Below, piece after piece: positions 7,115 through 16,366 of a stretch of 63,835 nt of DNA (its first letter is position 1; each line of letters opens with the position of its first letter). The position numbers were made by a program, and so were the translations under genes. The stretch spans positions 1-63,835 of the forward strand of contig JAAYVF010000036.1 in the NCBI GenBank assembly GCA_012517325.1. Direction: 5' to 3'. The notes under the pieces are model-generated. The model was given only the letters and a program-made list of their open reading frames with translations. It had not been told where the DNA came from and ran no database searches. This DNA is from Myxococcales bacterium (GTDB lineage Bacteria > Lernaellota > Lernaellaia > Lernaellales > Lernaellaceae).

Positions 7115-9601
7115 TTAGCGACGGTCGGCGCGCGGGAAAATTTTTCGCAATTCCACCGCCCGCTGTTCGGCTTTTTCCCACATGCGCAGATACGCCTCGG
7201 CCGAGCGAAAGAGCGGCTCGATCGCCGCGTCCCCGGCATCGGCGCGCGCGTCCTGTATCAATTCCGGCAACAGACCGATGTCCACCAGGCCTTCGGTATT
7301 GAAATCGACGGCACGATTGCCGAGGAAGGGCGCGGTGAACTCCACGTCGCCGGCGTAGGAGGAAAATGGGTAGGTGATCGGATTCGGTTGCTCTTTGGCG
7401 CAGGCGCCCGCGGCGAATCGGCCGCCCGGCGCGCCGGCGAAACCATTGAGATCGAAACCGAAACCGACACCCGGATAGCCGCCCAGGGATTCGATCAAGG
7501 CCACGCGGTCCGTCAAGCCGCGCACGGTCGCTCCCGGGTCATCCGGATCCTGGCAACGGCCGAGCCCGATGGTGGCATAGCCGCCCACCGTGTAAGGCCG
7601 TCCGGCCCAGACCCGCCCGTGGGTCGCGGCCGCCGGATAGTCGTATTCTTCCAGAATTTCGTAGGCTCGCCGGTACGACCACGAGGGGAAGTGGTCGACC
7701 TCGATGATCATCCCGCGCGCCATCAACCCCGCCAATAACGCTTCCCCGTAGGGCGTGATCGTCGCGTTCTGGCACCAGTCGCCGCTGATCGACGGCTGCA
7801 GGAAACGGAACATGTAACGAAGAACCAAGGGCACCGGATGTTCGCCGAAACCCGACATGTCGACCGGCGGATCGGCAAGGTAGTCGTCGCGCGCCTGCAA
7901 CAGGCCGCCGAAGAATATACCGCCGTTGTCCCAGCCCCGGTTCTGGCCGTCGGTCGGGCAATCCTGCGTCATGTTCGTCCAGTGGCCGCTATTGAAGAAG
8001 TTGCCGCCCTCGAGAAAGCCGCGGTTGCCGTCGCCGGGCGAGAAGCGATTGTCGTATTTGTGCACGGGAAAAACGGCGCGGATGCCGCGGGCGTAGTAGA
8101 CGTCGAGTTGTTCGTCGATCCAGGCCTCATCGCAGACCGGGTCTTCGGGACGCGGCGTAAGCCGGCAACGGAAGGGGCTGGAGGTTTCGATGCCGAGCAC
8201 CACCGCCAGCTTGCCGGCGGCGATCACCTCGCGGGCCTCGGCCGGGCTGCGGACGATACGGAACCAGCCCAGGCCTTCTCCGCCGGCCTGCGCGTCGATG
8301 TAGCGTTGCATCGCCCAGGCTTCGTCGATGATCCGGTCGACCGAGGTCATATCCTCGCAATCGTAGCGGCTGGGCTCGATGCCGCTGGCGACCATCAGGC
8401 TGCAGATCACGAAATCGCTCGTCGCATGCGTGACCATCAGTCGCAGCCCCGCCAGCCACGCCCGTTCGAGCCAACGGTAGTACATCGTCTGATGGGTCGA
8501 GCGATGGGGCGCGTCGGGCCAATCGGTAAACTCGGGCCAGCCGGCCGTCGCATGATTGTCCACGGGGAGTTCGCCGAGGAGAAAGGCGACGGCCAGCGAC
8601 AACACGGTCGACGGGTCCAATCCCAGGGAGTCCCAGACGTAGCCGAGGAAGTCATGGCGGCCGTTTTCGCCGTGCACCACGCTGCAGTCGCCCAGAGCGT
8701 GCGTGACGCCGAGACGGTGAAAGGTTCCGCCGTGAAACAATCCCCCGCCGAAGCTGAAATTCGTCAGCAGATGCTCGTGCGCGTCGGCGATGCCGTAGAG
8801 CGTGCCGTCCGCGAAAGTGGTGCGGGTGATGGCGCCGGCGGCGTCCAGTGACATTTCCGGATAGGTCGCGCAGCCGTCGACCGGCACCAGCGACAACGCG
8901 ACGGGGTTGCCGCCGAGCCCCAGCGGGCCGAGCAGCAGGTCGTTCCGGCGGTTGCGGAACTGGTACTGGGACGGGTGGCCTTCGAAGGGTTCGAGAATCC
9001 ATTCGGCACCGGAGATGTAATCGTCCTCGACCCGCGTGACGTCGGATTCAAGGACTTTGGCGCGCCGCAGCGGCCCGTTGTCGCTAAGAAAGTAGGCTTG
9101 CTCGGCGTCGTAAAACAAATAGGTCGTCAGGTCGGAAGGCTGCAGATAAAAGTGCGCGGCCGCGTCGGCATCCGGCACGAAGGCAAAGGCGGTCTCGGAA
9201 ACGGCGGCCAGCCATTTCCCGTCGTCGGTCTGTACCGCGGCGCACAGTCCGCCCAAACCTTCCAACGCGACTTCATCGTCATCGGTTGCGTCGTCATCGG
9301 TTGCGTCGTCGTCGGTCGCGTCGTCATCGGTCGCGTCGTCATCGGTCGCATCGTCGTCGGCCGCGTCGTCATCGGACGAGTCGTCATCGGTGGCATCATC
9401 GTCGGCCCCATCATCGTCGGCCGCGTCGTCGTCCGTGGCGTCGTCGTCGGGCGTGTCGTCGTCGGCCGTCGCATCGTCATCGTCGAGCGGATGATCGGCC
9501 TCAGCGGAATCGTCGCCGGCGGAATGGTCGGACCCGCAAGCGGGCAGCAGCGCGATCGCCAGCAAAAAGAAAGGTAACAGGCTAAAAATCGTTTTTTTCA
9601 T
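7115..9601 (-). CDS. Asp-repeat lipoprotein with a peptidase M19 (membrane dipeptidase)-like domain
   Basis: This lipoprotein is 828 residues from the ATG at 9601. The signal peptide MKKTIFSLLPF... ends in LLPAC, and about 100 residues of Asp-rich pentapeptide repeats (DDDAT and variants) follow. A segment of roughly 130 residues with alternating aromatic and beta pattern (HFYLQPSD, QYQFRNRRND) resembles a beta-trefoil or lectin-like module. The catalytic part carries the expected zinc-site signatures of the M19 family in order: DAHEH, VVLGIETS, IEVDHF, ATHGR and GFGFDLNGF, where the family has HxD, Glu, His, His and Asp. A large insertion lies between the first two motifs. It is likely a surface hydrolase of dipeptides or related amides. 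Confidence 0.65.
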   Translation of the reverse strand: MKKTIFSLLPFFLLAIALLPACGSDHSAGDDSAEADHPLDDDDATADDDTPDDDATDDDAADDDGADDDATDDDSSDDDAADDDATDDDATDDDATDDDATDDDATDDDEVALEGLGGLCAAVQTDDGKWLAAVSETAFAFVPDADAAAHFYLQPSDLTTYLFYDAEQAYFLSDNGPLRRAKVLESDVTRVEDDYISGAEWILEPFEGHPSQYQFRNRRNDLLLGPLGLGGNPVALSLVPVDGCATYPEMSLDAAGAITRTTFADGTLYGIADAHEHLLTNFSFGGGLFHGGTFHRLGVTHALGDCSVVHGENGRHDFLGYVWDSLGLDPSTVLSLAVAFLLGELPVDNHATAGWPEFTDWPDAPHRSTHQTMYYRWLERAWLAGLRLMVTHATSDFVICSLMVASGIEPSRYDCEDMTSVDRIIDEAWAMQRYIDAQAGGEGLGWFRIVRSPAEAREVIAAGKLAVVLGIETSSPFRCRLTPRPEDPVCDEAWIDEQLDVYYARGIRAVFPVHKYDNRFSPGDGNRGFLEGGNFFNSGHWTNMTQDCPTDGQNRGWDNGGIFFGGLLQARDDYLADPPVDMSGFGEHPVPLVLRYMFRFLQPSISGDWCQNATITPYGEALLAGLMARGMIIEVDHFPSWSYRRAYEILEEYDYPAAATHGRVWAGRPYTVGGYATIGLGRCQDPDDPGATVRGLTDRVALIESLGGYPGVGFGFDLNGFAGAPGGRFAAGACAKEQPNPITYPFSSYAGDVEFTAPFLGNRAVDFNTEGLVDIGLLPELIQDARADAGDAAIEPLFRSAEAYLRMWEKAEQRAVELRKIFPRADRR
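9270..9495. repeat. 15-bp tandem repeats encoding DDDAT pentapeptides
   Basis: The reverse strand of this stretch encodes ten or more imperfect copies of a five-codon unit (Asp-Asp-Asp-Ala-Thr, with Ser/Ser, Gly/Ala or Thr/Pro variants) inside the M19-like lipoprotein. Asp codons alternate between GAT and GAC, so the copies are not identical at DNA level. The period points to slippage or unequal exchange followed by drift under selection for acidity. Confidence 0.8.
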
Positions 9602-9794
9602 GTTGCGATCCCTTCCAGGCGCGGGGTCGTTTTTTTCTTTTTTACTACTACATTTATGCTGGTGGGGATAGTGGCAATGTCCCAGTTTGTGCGATATTGG
9701 AAAAATCTTTCCGGTCCCGCGGGGCGCCGACGCTTGAAGATTTCGGCGGAATGGCATCCTATTGAAATGAAATTCCCATTTGCCGGAGCGTCTG

Positions 9795-10601
9795 ATGAGG
9801 CGAGGTTTCCGGAATTTTTCGATCTTCATCCTTTGCCTGCTTCCGTTCGCGCTGCTCGACGGTTGCGACAGTCGCGATGGAGAGCAAGGGAACAGCCAGG
9901 CGGACGACGGCGGGACGGATAACGACGACCGGGACGCCCAGCCGGAATGTTGGGAAGCGGGCGGTGACGCGCCAACCGCCGATGTCCTGACGCCCCGGCA
10001 ATCGCCGGAATACTATGTCGAGCAGAGCCTGAAGTATTTCGACACCCTCGATTCCTACGCCGATCCGCGCTCGATCCCGAACTATTCGGAACTGGTCGCC
10101 CGCTGGGAATGGCCGCCGTGGCTCAAGCTGACCGGGCTCGGCGACGAGGCCATGATCTGGATCGATCTGGCCTTGAAACTGTATCCGACCTCCGTCGCGG
10201 AGCGCGATTGCCGCGCGTTTCCCGTGCAACCTTTCGGCCGCTGCCATGTCGTTTTTTACTACCAGGACAGGCCTTGTTCGATCTATGAAGAATTCACTTT
10301 CAACGACCGGGGGGAGATGACGTTTATCGAGGCCTGGTCGGACATTCCCGGGTTGTTGCCGACGAGCGATCCGAGCGATTACTGGGCGGAAGACGCGGCG
10401 GCGCATCGGTTGTCGACCAAAATCCCGGGTCTCGGGACCGCAACCGGACTCATCGACCTGAACGGCGATTGCCTGCGCGAAGCGGCGCGAACCGACGCGG
10501 AAGTCGCCGACTTCGCGACCCGCGCCCGGTATCCGATCGTCTCCTGGATGGCCGAATTCCTGCGGGTCGGCGACGACATGATGCGTCTGGGCTGCGAATG
10601 A
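9795..10601 (+). CDS. Lipoprotein of unknown function with acidic linker
   Basis: This protein is 268 residues from the ATG at 9795, with GGAG six bases upstream. The upstream in-frame start at 9780 would add only five residues. The signal peptide ends in LLDGC, with Asp at +2 of the mature chain. A short acidic linker (ADDGGTDNDD) follows, milder than in neighbouring lipoproteins. The mature domain has several Cys (ERDC, FGRC, RPC, NGDC) and no motif I recognise. It is divergent from the M19-like gene and convergent with the NAD(P)H-binding gene. Confidence 0.6.
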   Translation: MRRGFRNFSIFILCLLPFALLDGCDSRDGEQGNSQADDGGTDNDDRDAQPECWEAGGDAPTADVLTPRQSPEYYVEQSLKYFDTLDSYADPRSIPNYSELVARWEWPPWLKLTGLGDEAMIWIDLALKLYPTSVAERDCRAFPVQPFGRCHVVFYYQDRPCSIYEEFTFNDRGEMTFIEAWSDIPGLLPTSDPSDYWAEDAAAHRLSTKIPGLGTATGLIDLNGDCLREAARTDAEVADFATRARYPIVSWMAEFLRVGDDMMRLGCE

Positions 10602-10620
10602 CGATCCGCGGATCGCCGCC

Positions 10621-11259
10621 TTACCCGTTGCTGATCGCCGGCGCCTTGTAAAGCCATTCGGTTTCTTCGAGCTGCGCGAGTAGAAAATCCGCCAGCGCCT
10701 CGCGTGAGAGCCAGAGGAGTTTGATCCGCGGATTGCCGATGAAGCCGGCCACCGCCGGCCGTTTTGCCGGCCGATTCGTCAGTAGGGGCAAGCGGACGAG
10801 GATCCAGTCCAGCGAACTGGTCATGATGACCTTGGCGGTTTCGCTGATCTCATGGTGGACATTGCCGGCGACGGCTTTGAAAACCTTTTCCTCCAACCAG
10901 AACGAAAAGCGAAAGCGATCCCCGGGGTCCACCACGCTCGGCGGCACGGTCGCGATCAACCGTTTGACACCGTGTTTTTCCATCGCCGCCACGATGCGCC
11001 GCATGCCGTCCGCGATCGGCGTGCCGCTGAATTGGCCCTTGGGCCCAAGCAGGCTGATGACCGCGCCGGCTCCGGCTACGACCGTAGCGATCGCCGACGC
11101 GTCGCTCAATTCGCCGACCGCGACCTGAAGCTTTGCCGACCGGATTTGGAGTTTGGCGGGATGGCGGACGTAGGCGTTGACTTCATGACCGGCGGCCAAC
11201 GCTTTTTCCACGAGGAGCAGGCCGGAAGCTCCCGTGGCGCCGAAAACGACGAGCTTCAT
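10621..11259 (-). CDS. NmrA/atypical-SDR NAD(P)H-binding protein
   Basis: This protein is 212 residues from the ATG at 11259, with GGAG upstream. The N-terminus MKLVVFGATGASG is the GxxGxxG dinucleotide site of the atypical short-chain dehydrogenases. AYVRHPAKL follows at the end of the second strand, where an Arg fits NADP(H) choice. VISLLGPKG and the length fit NmrA-like or biliverdin-reductase-B-like proteins. There is no clear YxxxK. It is probably a cytoplasmic redox or sensor protein. It stands alone between a convergent lipoprotein and a 263-base gap. Confidence 0.75.
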   Translation of the reverse strand: MKLVVFGATGASGLLLVEKALAAGHEVNAYVRHPAKLQIRSAKLQVAVGELSDASAIATVVAGAGAVISLLGPKGQFSGTPIADGMRRIVAAMEKHGVKRLIATVPPSVVDPGDRFRFSFWLEEKVFKAVAGNVHHEISETAKVIMTSSLDWILVRLPLLTNRPAKRPAVAGFIGNPRIKLLWLSREALADFLLAQLEETEWLYKAPAISNG

Positions 11260-11522
11260 GTGACTTCTCCGGTGTTTTGATGGACGCAACACAACGGTCG
11301 CGGTGCCGGTCCGATGCCGTGCCGGGACGACTTCGGATGTCGAGCCGCGTTACCGCATTCTGACGTTCCGCATCCGCTTGATCCCGCCGTCGGCGGCGAG
11401 ACGCCGATCCGTGTCACCGCAGCCACATGGAAAGAGCTTATAAAAATTAATATAACCGATCGGCCGCCGCAGTCACGGCCCCGGCGAAAAAAACAACCGC
11501 GTGGCCTTTATTGCCGGACCCG

Positions 11523-12755
11523 TTAAATGCCTTTCTTCTTTTTCAGGTCGAGCGCGGTTTTCAGCCCTTTTTCGCGGATGGTTTTCACCGCGAGGCGCAG
11601 CGGCGTCACAACGTGGAAACGCCGGCCGAACCGCCGGAGGCGGGCTTCGTCGATGTGAATGCCCAAGCCGGGCTCCTGCGGAACGTCGATCGTGCCGTCG
11701 GCGTTGACCGTCACCGGCGGAATGATGCCATCGCGGAATTCCGGCACCCAGCCCGGCGGCTCGAACGGATATTCGAGGTAGTCGCGATTTTCCCACGCGG
11801 CGAAGGCGTGCAGGTTGATCAGCAGGCCGATGCCGTTGGTCCAGGTGTGCGGCGAGTAGCCGAGCCGGCGCTTCCGGCATTCCGCCATGACCTGCTTGGC
11901 GACGGTCAGGCCGCCGCAGAACGTCGCGTCGGGCTGATAGATGTCGAGGCATTCGCGCTCGAACAGGGCGCGCAGTTCGTGCCAGTCGCCGAGCAGTTCC
12001 GCGCCGGAGATGGGCGTTTTCACCTGCCGGCGAAACTCGGCCATGCCGTCCCAATCGTGCATGTCCAGCGGTTCCTCGATCCAGGTGATGCCCAGGTCGT
12101 CGCAGGCGCGGCCGAAGTTCAGGGCGTATTCCCGGCTCCAGATCGGCGTCGGCTCGACGAGCGACACGGGCCAACCCTGGTTGGCGTCGACCCCGATGCG
12201 GAATCCGTCGCCCAGTTCCTTGCGAACCTGCGCCAGGATGCCGATGTCGTCCTTCATCGCGGGGTCCTTCACGCGGATTTTCAGCGCCTGAAAACCCATC
12301 CGGCGGATTTCGTCCAGGTAGGGCTTCCGGCGACCGAACGGGCGCAACTCGCCCGAGGACGCGTAAACGCGCACGCGCGGCACCGGCGTTTCCGTCTCCT
12401 GCAACAGCCGGTAAACGGGCTTGCGTTCGAGTTGGCCGATCAGGTCGAAGAACGCCGCCTCGATCCAGTAATTCCGCCAACCGAGGTAGGACGATTCGCG
12501 CAGGCGACGGCGCACATTGACCAGGTCGCGCGCCTCCAGGCCGAGCAGAAAGCCGCCGAGCAGATCGCCCAGCCCCTCGCGCTCGCGACTGAAGGCGTTG
12601 CCCGCCGCGATGCCGACGAGGCCGTCGTCGGTGGTGAGCCGCAGCAGCGTGAAGCGGTTGTGGGTTTGCGGATAACCGGGGATCCAGGACGGATAGAATG
12701 GCGTCCGGAGCGGTACGCTGACGTGGTACAATTCGATGCGCTCGATGCGACTCAC
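11523..12755 (-). CDS. Mandelate racemase/enolase-superfamily sugar-acid dehydratase-like enzyme
   Basis: This enzyme is 410 residues from a GTG at 12755 with a perfect AGGAGG five bases upstream. The N-terminal capping domain is followed by the barrel with LKIRV (the K-x-K position, here K-I-R), the metal ligands in GVDANQGW, IEEPLD and GAELLG, and a late His in SPHTW that would serve as base or acid. This set fits the mandelate racemase subgroup, which includes acid-sugar dehydratases. The K-to-R change makes racemisation less likely than dehydration. It is divergent from the FGGY kinase, so the pair probably serves one sugar-acid pathway. The substrate cannot be read from the sequence. Confidence 0.8.
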   Translation of the reverse strand: MSRIERIELYHVSVPLRTPFYPSWIPGYPQTHNRFTLLRLTTDDGLVGIAAGNAFSREREGLGDLLGGFLLGLEARDLVNVRRRLRESSYLGWRNYWIEAAFFDLIGQLERKPVYRLLQETETPVPRVRVYASSGELRPFGRRKPYLDEIRRMGFQALKIRVKDPAMKDDIGILAQVRKELGDGFRIGVDANQGWPVSLVEPTPIWSREYALNFGRACDDLGITWIEEPLDMHDWDGMAEFRRQVKTPISGAELLGDWHELRALFERECLDIYQPDATFCGGLTVAKQVMAECRKRRLGYSPHTWTNGIGLLINLHAFAAWENRDYLEYPFEPPGWVPEFRDGIIPPVTVNADGTIDVPQEPGLGIHIDEARLRRFGRRFHVVTPLRLAVKTIREKGLKTALDLKKKKGI

Positions 12756-12760
12756 GCGGG

Positions 12761-12766
12761 CCTCCT
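12761..12766 (-). promoter_or_regulatory. Consensus AGGAGG ribosome site for the GTG-started enolase-superfamily gene
   Basis: A perfect anti-16S complement, five bases before the GTG at 12755. It decides the start codon, since no ATG with a site is nearby. Confidence 0.7.
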
Positions 12767-12915
12767 GCTATTTCATGTCCTGTTGATGCGCCTAAAATAC
12801 CGGAAAACCACGGCCGGCGCGAGGGCGGGCCGGGCGGCGGATTGACCCTTGGGGCGATCCGCGGTAAGTCGGACGGCGATCCACATTAATGCTCGAACGG
12901 GGCAGGGAGGCGACC

Positions 12916-14466
12916 ATGGCCGACGCGCAATTCGTGCTGGCGCTGGATTCCGGTTCGCAAAGTTCGCGCGCGCTGTTGTTCGACGCCAAGGGAACGGTGC
13001 TGGCCAACGGCAGTCACGCGCACGCGGCGATGCGGCACCCCGAGCCCGGGGCCGTCGAGCAGGATCCGATCGACATCCGCGATTGCCTGTTCGGCGCGAT
13101 CCGCGACTGTTTGCAGGCCTGGGGCGGCGATCCGGCGGCGATCGCCGGCGTTTCACTCACCACGCAGCGCACCACGGTGCTGCTGGCCGCGGCCGACGGC
13201 ACGCCGTTGATCGACGCGGTTTCGTGGCTCGACCGGCGGACGGCGGGCCTCGATTCGGAACCGAAAACCGCGCTACGGCTGTTGCTCAAAGCGATGGGCC
13301 CAAACGCGCTGCTGCCGCGCCTGCTGGCCAAATCGTGGCCGCGGCAATGGCGCGAGCGCGATCCCGAAACGCTCGCCCGCGCGGCGTGGATGTCGCCGAT
13401 CGAGGGTTGGCTCAACCACCAACTCACCGGCCGCAACGCCGTCGCGCCGGGCGGCCTGGCGGGGGCCTGGCCGTTCGACGTGAAAAAACGCGCCTGGTCC
13501 AAGCCCGGCTTGTTGTACACCCTGCTGGCCTACGAGCCGCGCTGGCTGCCGGACATCGTCGAAGCCGGGCAGCGAATCGGCGCCGTCACCGCGGCGGCCG
13601 CCGGGCGCACCGGCCTGGTCGCCGGAACGCCGGTTTTCGCCTGCGGCGGCGACAAGCAGGCCGAGGCGCTGGGCGCGGGCGTGCGCGGCGAACAACGCAA
13701 CGTCGGCGCGGTCAGCCTGGGCTCCGGCTCTTCCATCTGCATCCCTTCGCTCAAGCCGCTGGCCAGCATGAATTACCACTGGCTGACCATGGCGGGCTGC
13801 GAACCGGGCCTGTGGTACCTCGAATACCTGCTGTTTCGCGGCATGTGGACCGCGCGGTGGTTCGCCCGTGAATTGGGCAAGGATCTGGAAGCCGAGGCCG
13901 CGCGCAGCGGCCGCCCCGCCGAGGCGTATTTGTGCGATGAGGCCGAAGCGGTGCCGGCGGGCGCGAACGGGCTGGTCACCTGGCCCCGCTGGTCGCCGAC
14001 GCTTCAGCACCCGATGGAAACCGGCACCTGTGTCGGTTTGCGCGAAACGCACACGCGCGGGCACTTCTTCCGCGCCTTGCTCGAGGGGATCGGCTTCGAT
14101 CTGCGGCGCGGCCGGGAAATTCTGGAAAAGGCGGCGGGCGTGAACATCGCCGAGGTGCGCGTCGGCGGCGGCGGTTCGCGGTCGTCGGTGGTGGTCGGCA
14201 TCCTGGCCGACATTCTGGGCGTGCCGATCGTCCGGCCGCCGTCGGAGGAGTTGGCGGCGCGCGGCGCGGCGATCGTCGCGGCGGTCGGTTCGCGCCTGTA
14301 CCCCTCGTACGACGCGGCGGTGTCGGCGATGGTGCCCGCGGCCGAGACGGTCCGTCCGGACGCCAAGCGGATGGCGCTTTATTCGCGGATCTACCGCGAG
14401 GTCTACCTGCCGGGGCTCGATGCGGTGCGCAAGCTGTCCGGGCGGCTGGTGGTGCCGCACGAATAA
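12916..14466 (+). CDS. FGGY-family carbohydrate kinase
   Basis: This kinase is 516 residues from the ATG at 12916, five bases after GGGAGG. The upstream ATG at 12889 lacks a site. The N-terminus FVLALDSGSQSSRALLFD is the phosphate-1 loop of FGGY kinases. VSLTTQRTTVLL and SWLDRRT follow as in xylulokinase/glycerol-kinase relatives. The C-terminal part has VGGGGSRSSVVVGILADILG, the adenosine-site signature. The length matches the family's usual 490-520. It phosphorylates a sugar, polyol or keto-sugar in the cytoplasm. The divergent dehydratase suggests a keto-deoxy sugar acid or related compound as substrate, which is inference only. Confidence 0.85.
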   Translation: MADAQFVLALDSGSQSSRALLFDAKGTVLANGSHAHAAMRHPEPGAVEQDPIDIRDCLFGAIRDCLQAWGGDPAAIAGVSLTTQRTTVLLAAADGTPLIDAVSWLDRRTAGLDSEPKTALRLLLKAMGPNALLPRLLAKSWPRQWRERDPETLARAAWMSPIEGWLNHQLTGRNAVAPGGLAGAWPFDVKKRAWSKPGLLYTLLAYEPRWLPDIVEAGQRIGAVTAAAAGRTGLVAGTPVFACGGDKQAEALGAGVRGEQRNVGAVSLGSGSSICIPSLKPLASMNYHWLTMAGCEPGLWYLEYLLFRGMWTARWFARELGKDLEAEAARSGRPAEAYLCDEAEAVPAGANGLVTWPRWSPTLQHPMETGTCVGLRETHTRGHFFRALLEGIGFDLRRGREILEKAAGVNIAEVRVGGGGSRSSVVVGILADILGVPIVRPPSEELAARGAAIVAAVGSRLYPSYDAAVSAMVPAAETVRPDAKRMALYSRIYREVYLPGLDAVRKLSGRLVVPHE

Positions 14467-14484
14467 ACGGCGGAATTTTCCCGC

Positions 14485-15249
14485 TCAGCAGTCCTGCAAA
14501 TTTCTGCCGGCGAAGAGAATGGCCTCGGTTTTCGGGCAATACTGCGTCAGGAGCGGTTTCGGCGACAGCTCCAGCGTACGCAAGGTGTCGGCGATGGCGT
14601 GATCGCCCAGCGTGAGTTGCGCCGCCTCGGGGTCGCGGCTCTGCGCGAACTCCAGCGGATTGGTCAGCACATTGGCGACCAGCGGGATATTGTCCTTGAC
14701 CGAGTAAGTGACGAACCGCGAGACCTTACCCGGCGCGACAGGCTGCACCTTGCCTTGCAGCGTCAGGATGCGCTTGCCCTGTTCGCTGAGGTCGCACGTC
14801 AGCGTGTCGGCGCCGCGGGTGAACACGATGTCGGCGAGGAATTTGGGGTAGCCGTACAATTCGACGCCGCCGTACCGGGCGATTTCCGTGGTCACCGGCA
14901 ATTGCCAGACGTAGACCGAAAACCGCCGCTGCAACAATTGCCACCCGGCGGTGAGGCCGGGTACCTGCGGTTTGCCCAGGGTGACCATGAACGCGATGCT
15001 GAATTCGTTGTACGGATCGATGTCCGATTGGCGATATTCGAAGGCGGTGAACGCGGCCAGGCATTTGCCCGGCAGCAGTTCGATGGGATACATGTCCGCG
15101 CGCGGCAGCAGTGCGCGCACCTTGGCGGTCGCGGCGGTGAAGATCGCCGTCAGCGAGGTGTTGTCCGGATAAAAAACCGGCAACTTGGCCTTGCGGCCTT
15201 CCCATTCGAAGTCCCATTGCTTGACGCTGCGGAAGAATTCGCTGCTCAT
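14485..15249 (-). CDS. Acetoacetate decarboxylase-family protein
   Basis: This protein is 254 residues from the ATG at 15249, with GGGGG upstream. The motif VELYGYPKFLADIVF matches the acetoacetate decarboxylase signature (E-x-x-G-[FY]-P-K) that supplies the Schiff-base Lys. The classical clostridial enzyme has two adjacent Lys at this place, the second lowering the pKa of the first. Here the second is Phe, so classical decarboxylation is uncertain and another Schiff-base reaction is possible. It is the last gene of the 18778-14485 run, 16 bases after the degenerate acyl-CoA dehydrogenase, which suggests handling of a keto acid from that pathway. Confidence 0.75.
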   Translation of the reverse strand: MSSEFFRSVKQWDFEWEGRKAKLPVFYPDNTSLTAIFTAATAKVRALLPRADMYPIELLPGKCLAAFTAFEYRQSDIDPYNEFSIAFMVTLGKPQVPGLTAGWQLLQRRFSVYVWQLPVTTEIARYGGVELYGYPKFLADIVFTRGADTLTCDLSEQGKRILTLQGKVQPVAPGKVSRFVTYSVKDNIPLVANVLTNPLEFAQSRDPEAAQLTLGDHAIADTLRTLELSPKPLLTQYCPKTEAILFAGRNLQDC

Positions 15250-15265
15250 TTTCGCCCCCCGGCGG

Positions 15266-16366
15266 TTAGGACAAGGTTTCTTTTTCCATTGCCGCGAGCA
15301 ACAACTCGGCCCGCGGATTCGAGATCGGCAACAGCGCGAGCGTCGCCGCGTCGCGCAGCCGTTTTTCCAGGCCGTATTCGCGCATGTAACCGTAGCCACC
15401 CAGCAGTTGCACCGCATCGGCGGCGAGCCGGGCGGCGGCGTCGGTCGCGAACGCTTTGACGCCGAGCGCGGTGAACCAATCCGGGCGGGCCGCGGCCTGC
15501 GCCAGCGCGCCGGCGGCGGCGATTTCGGCCGCGGTCATCGCCCCGAGAATCTGGCGCAGGTGCGAATGGTCGATGATCATCCGGCCGCCCTGGTAGCGTT
15601 GCGCCATGTAGGCCAGCGCCTGCCGGCGTGCCGCCTGCATCGTCCCGAGCGCCGCCGCGGACACCGTGTAGGCAAGGTAACGCAGCAGCGTTCGATAAAA
15701 GGCCAGCGCCGCATCACCGGCACCGATCACCTGCTCGGCCGGCAGCGGCCAGTCGGCGAACGACAACTCGGCCAGCGGCATCGCCCGCAGGCCGAGCGTG
15801 AATTCCGCCGGCCCGACCACGACCCCGGATTGATCCGCCGGCGCCAGGAAAGCCAGCGGCGTCTTGTTTTCGTCTTTGGCGAACGCAACAGCGAAGCCGT
15901 GCGGCGCGGCATTGATCGCCAATCCGGCACGGCCAGTCGCGCTTCGCCTCGCGTCGATGGCGACCTCGGTTTCGAAATCGTGCGGCGAGAGCGGCTCGGG
16001 AATCGCGACCGCCAGCGGCCACCCGGATGAAAAGACGCGCGTTAGCAGTTCCGCCGCCGGCCCGCCGGCTTCGTGCATCGCCGCGACGATCGCCGCGTGA
16101 ACGCCGAAGACCGCCGCGTGTCCGGCGCAGGTCCGTGCGAGCACGGCCACCAGCGCGCCGAGTTCCGCCAGGGTAAAGCCGTAGCCGCCCGCGCTTTCGG
16201 GCAGCATGAAGCGGTCGAAACCCGCCTCCAATCCCAGCGCGAAGACCGCCGCGGGAAACGCGGGATCGGCGTGATCCACGTCGGCCGCCGCCGGCGCCAG
16301 ATGCCGCGCGGCGAACCGCGCGGCGGTTTGTTCGACTTCCGCGAGCCGCGTTGCCTCAGCCGACAT
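15266..16366 (-). CDS. Degenerate acyl-CoA dehydrogenase-family subunit
   Basis: This protein is 366 residues from the ATG at 16366, which lies inside the 3' end of the upstream acyl-CoA dehydrogenase gene (11-base overlap, so likely translational coupling). The fold is recognisable from LLGGYGYMREYGLEKRLRDA near the C-terminus and the N-terminal helical region. The usual catalytic-Glu block (IYEGT) reads LLPIS, and the FAD/substrate motif (TEPxAGSD) reads PEPLSPHD. Both losses are direct observations. A partner subunit of a hetero-oligomeric dehydrogenase, as known for some mycobacterial and pimeloyl-CoA systems, is the likeliest role. Confidence 0.75.
   Translation of the reverse strand: MSAEATRLAEVEQTAARFAARHLAPAAADVDHADPAFPAAVFALGLEAGFDRFMLPESAGGYGFTLAELGALVAVLARTCAGHAAVFGVHAAIVAAMHEAGGPAAELLTRVFSSGWPLAVAIPEPLSPHDFETEVAIDARRSATGRAGLAINAAPHGFAVAFAKDENKTPLAFLAPADQSGVVVGPAEFTLGLRAMPLAELSFADWPLPAEQVIGAGDAALAFYRTLLRYLAYTVSAAALGTMQAARRQALAYMAQRYQGGRMIIDHSHLRQILGAMTAAEIAAAGALAQAAARPDWFTALGVKAFATDAAARLAADAVQLLGGYGYMREYGLEKRLRDAATLALLPISNPRAELLLAAMEKETLS

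Noticed and set aside
9270-9495. Possible CRISPR array
   Set aside because: The 15-base periodicity is in-frame Asp codons of the M19-like gene; there are no spacers and no Cas gene nearby.
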